8,924 nt of DNA. It comes from Chloroflexota bacterium. Lineage in GTDB: Bacteria; Chloroflexota; UBA4733. This document shows positions 8,853 through 8,924 of this stretch, piece after piece. The DNA lies in the NCBI GenBank assembly GCA_025449435.1, contig JANWJO010000164.1, forward strand, positions 1 through 8,924, given 5' to 3'. A program made the position numbers and the translations under genes. Below the pieces are notes generated by a model. The model made no database searches, had not been told where the DNA came from, and saw nothing but the letters and a program-made list of their open reading frames with translations. Every line of letters starts with the position of its first letter. Position 1 is the first letter of the stretch.

Positions 8853-8924
8853 CTTCATCCTCTGCCAGGCGGGCGAGTTCGAGGGCGCCGCAGATGCCCG
8901 CGGTGTCGCCCAGCTGGGGTGGCA
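8791..8924 (-). CDS. C-terminal end of a probable ROK-family sugar kinase (partial)
   Basis: The frame whose first whole codon is 8922-8920 runs to TAA at 8793-8791 and encodes 43 residues, starting PPQLGDTAGICGALELARL. A-L-G-D/N-x-AG-xxGA-xxLA is the usual last motif of ROK proteins such as bacterial glucokinases, which phosphorylate sugars with ATP, so I read this as the 3' end of such a gene. Only about 20 residues carry family signal, so a ROK-type repressor is possible too. The final 20 residues, from VTTPLSS to the stop, are coded by repeat copy 3 and are not expected in the family, where the protein normally ends near ELARLAEDE. It converges on gyrB with 71 bp between the stops. Confidence 0.6.
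   Translation of the reverse strand, partial: PPQLGDTAGICGALELARLAEDEVTTPLSSPPGGGDVAPEALC

Overview
The window is GC-rich (low GC only in short patches), uses GTG and TTG starts freely, and has short gene spacing. I think it comes from a Chloroflexota bacterium or a similarly GC-rich relative. That rests on the general look of the GyrB and methylase proteins and on the G-rich palindromic repeats between genes. It is an impression from memory, not a database result. Most of the content is ordinary chromosomal housekeeping. I found no defence island, CRISPR array, transposase, integrase, rRNA or tRNA, and no gene set that forms an obvious new system.

Layout. Positions 1-691 (minus strand) hold an OmpR/PhoB-type response regulator. 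Its stop overlaps an ATG that probably starts its histidine kinase, which lies outside the window. A 226-bp divergent spacer with two hairpins separates it from a DedA-family membrane protein (918-1712, plus). A calcium/cation-proton antiporter (1872-2942, minus) converges on dedA, and the gap between them is filled by a repeat element. Diverging from the antiporter is a solitary D12-class adenine DNA methyltransferase (3085-4140, plus), perhaps preceded by a 24-codon leader ORF. Its 3' end overlaps by 128 bp the 3' end of a convergent acyltransferase-3 gene (4013-5428, minus).

The 5429-5835 region has no gene and is a row of strong hairpins and repeat copies. Then come a six-helix membrane protein of unknown function (5836-6741) and gyrB (6752-8719), both plus strand and 10 bp apart, evidently one transcript. 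The window ends with the 3' end of a minus-strand gene, probably a ROK-family sugar kinase (8791-8924), facing gyrB across another repeat copy.

The most noticeable structure outside the genes is a composite, palindromic, C/G-tract repeat found at three places (1708-1860, 5499-5756, 8720-8852). It has the same internal order each time and occurs in both orientations. One copy supplies the dedA stop codon region. Another appears to encode the last 20 residues of the ROK kinase. The other points worth a second look are the convergent methylase/acyltransferase overlap with an overprinted proline-rich tail, the possible leader ORF of the methylase, and the tight pairing of an unrecognised membrane protein with gyrB.
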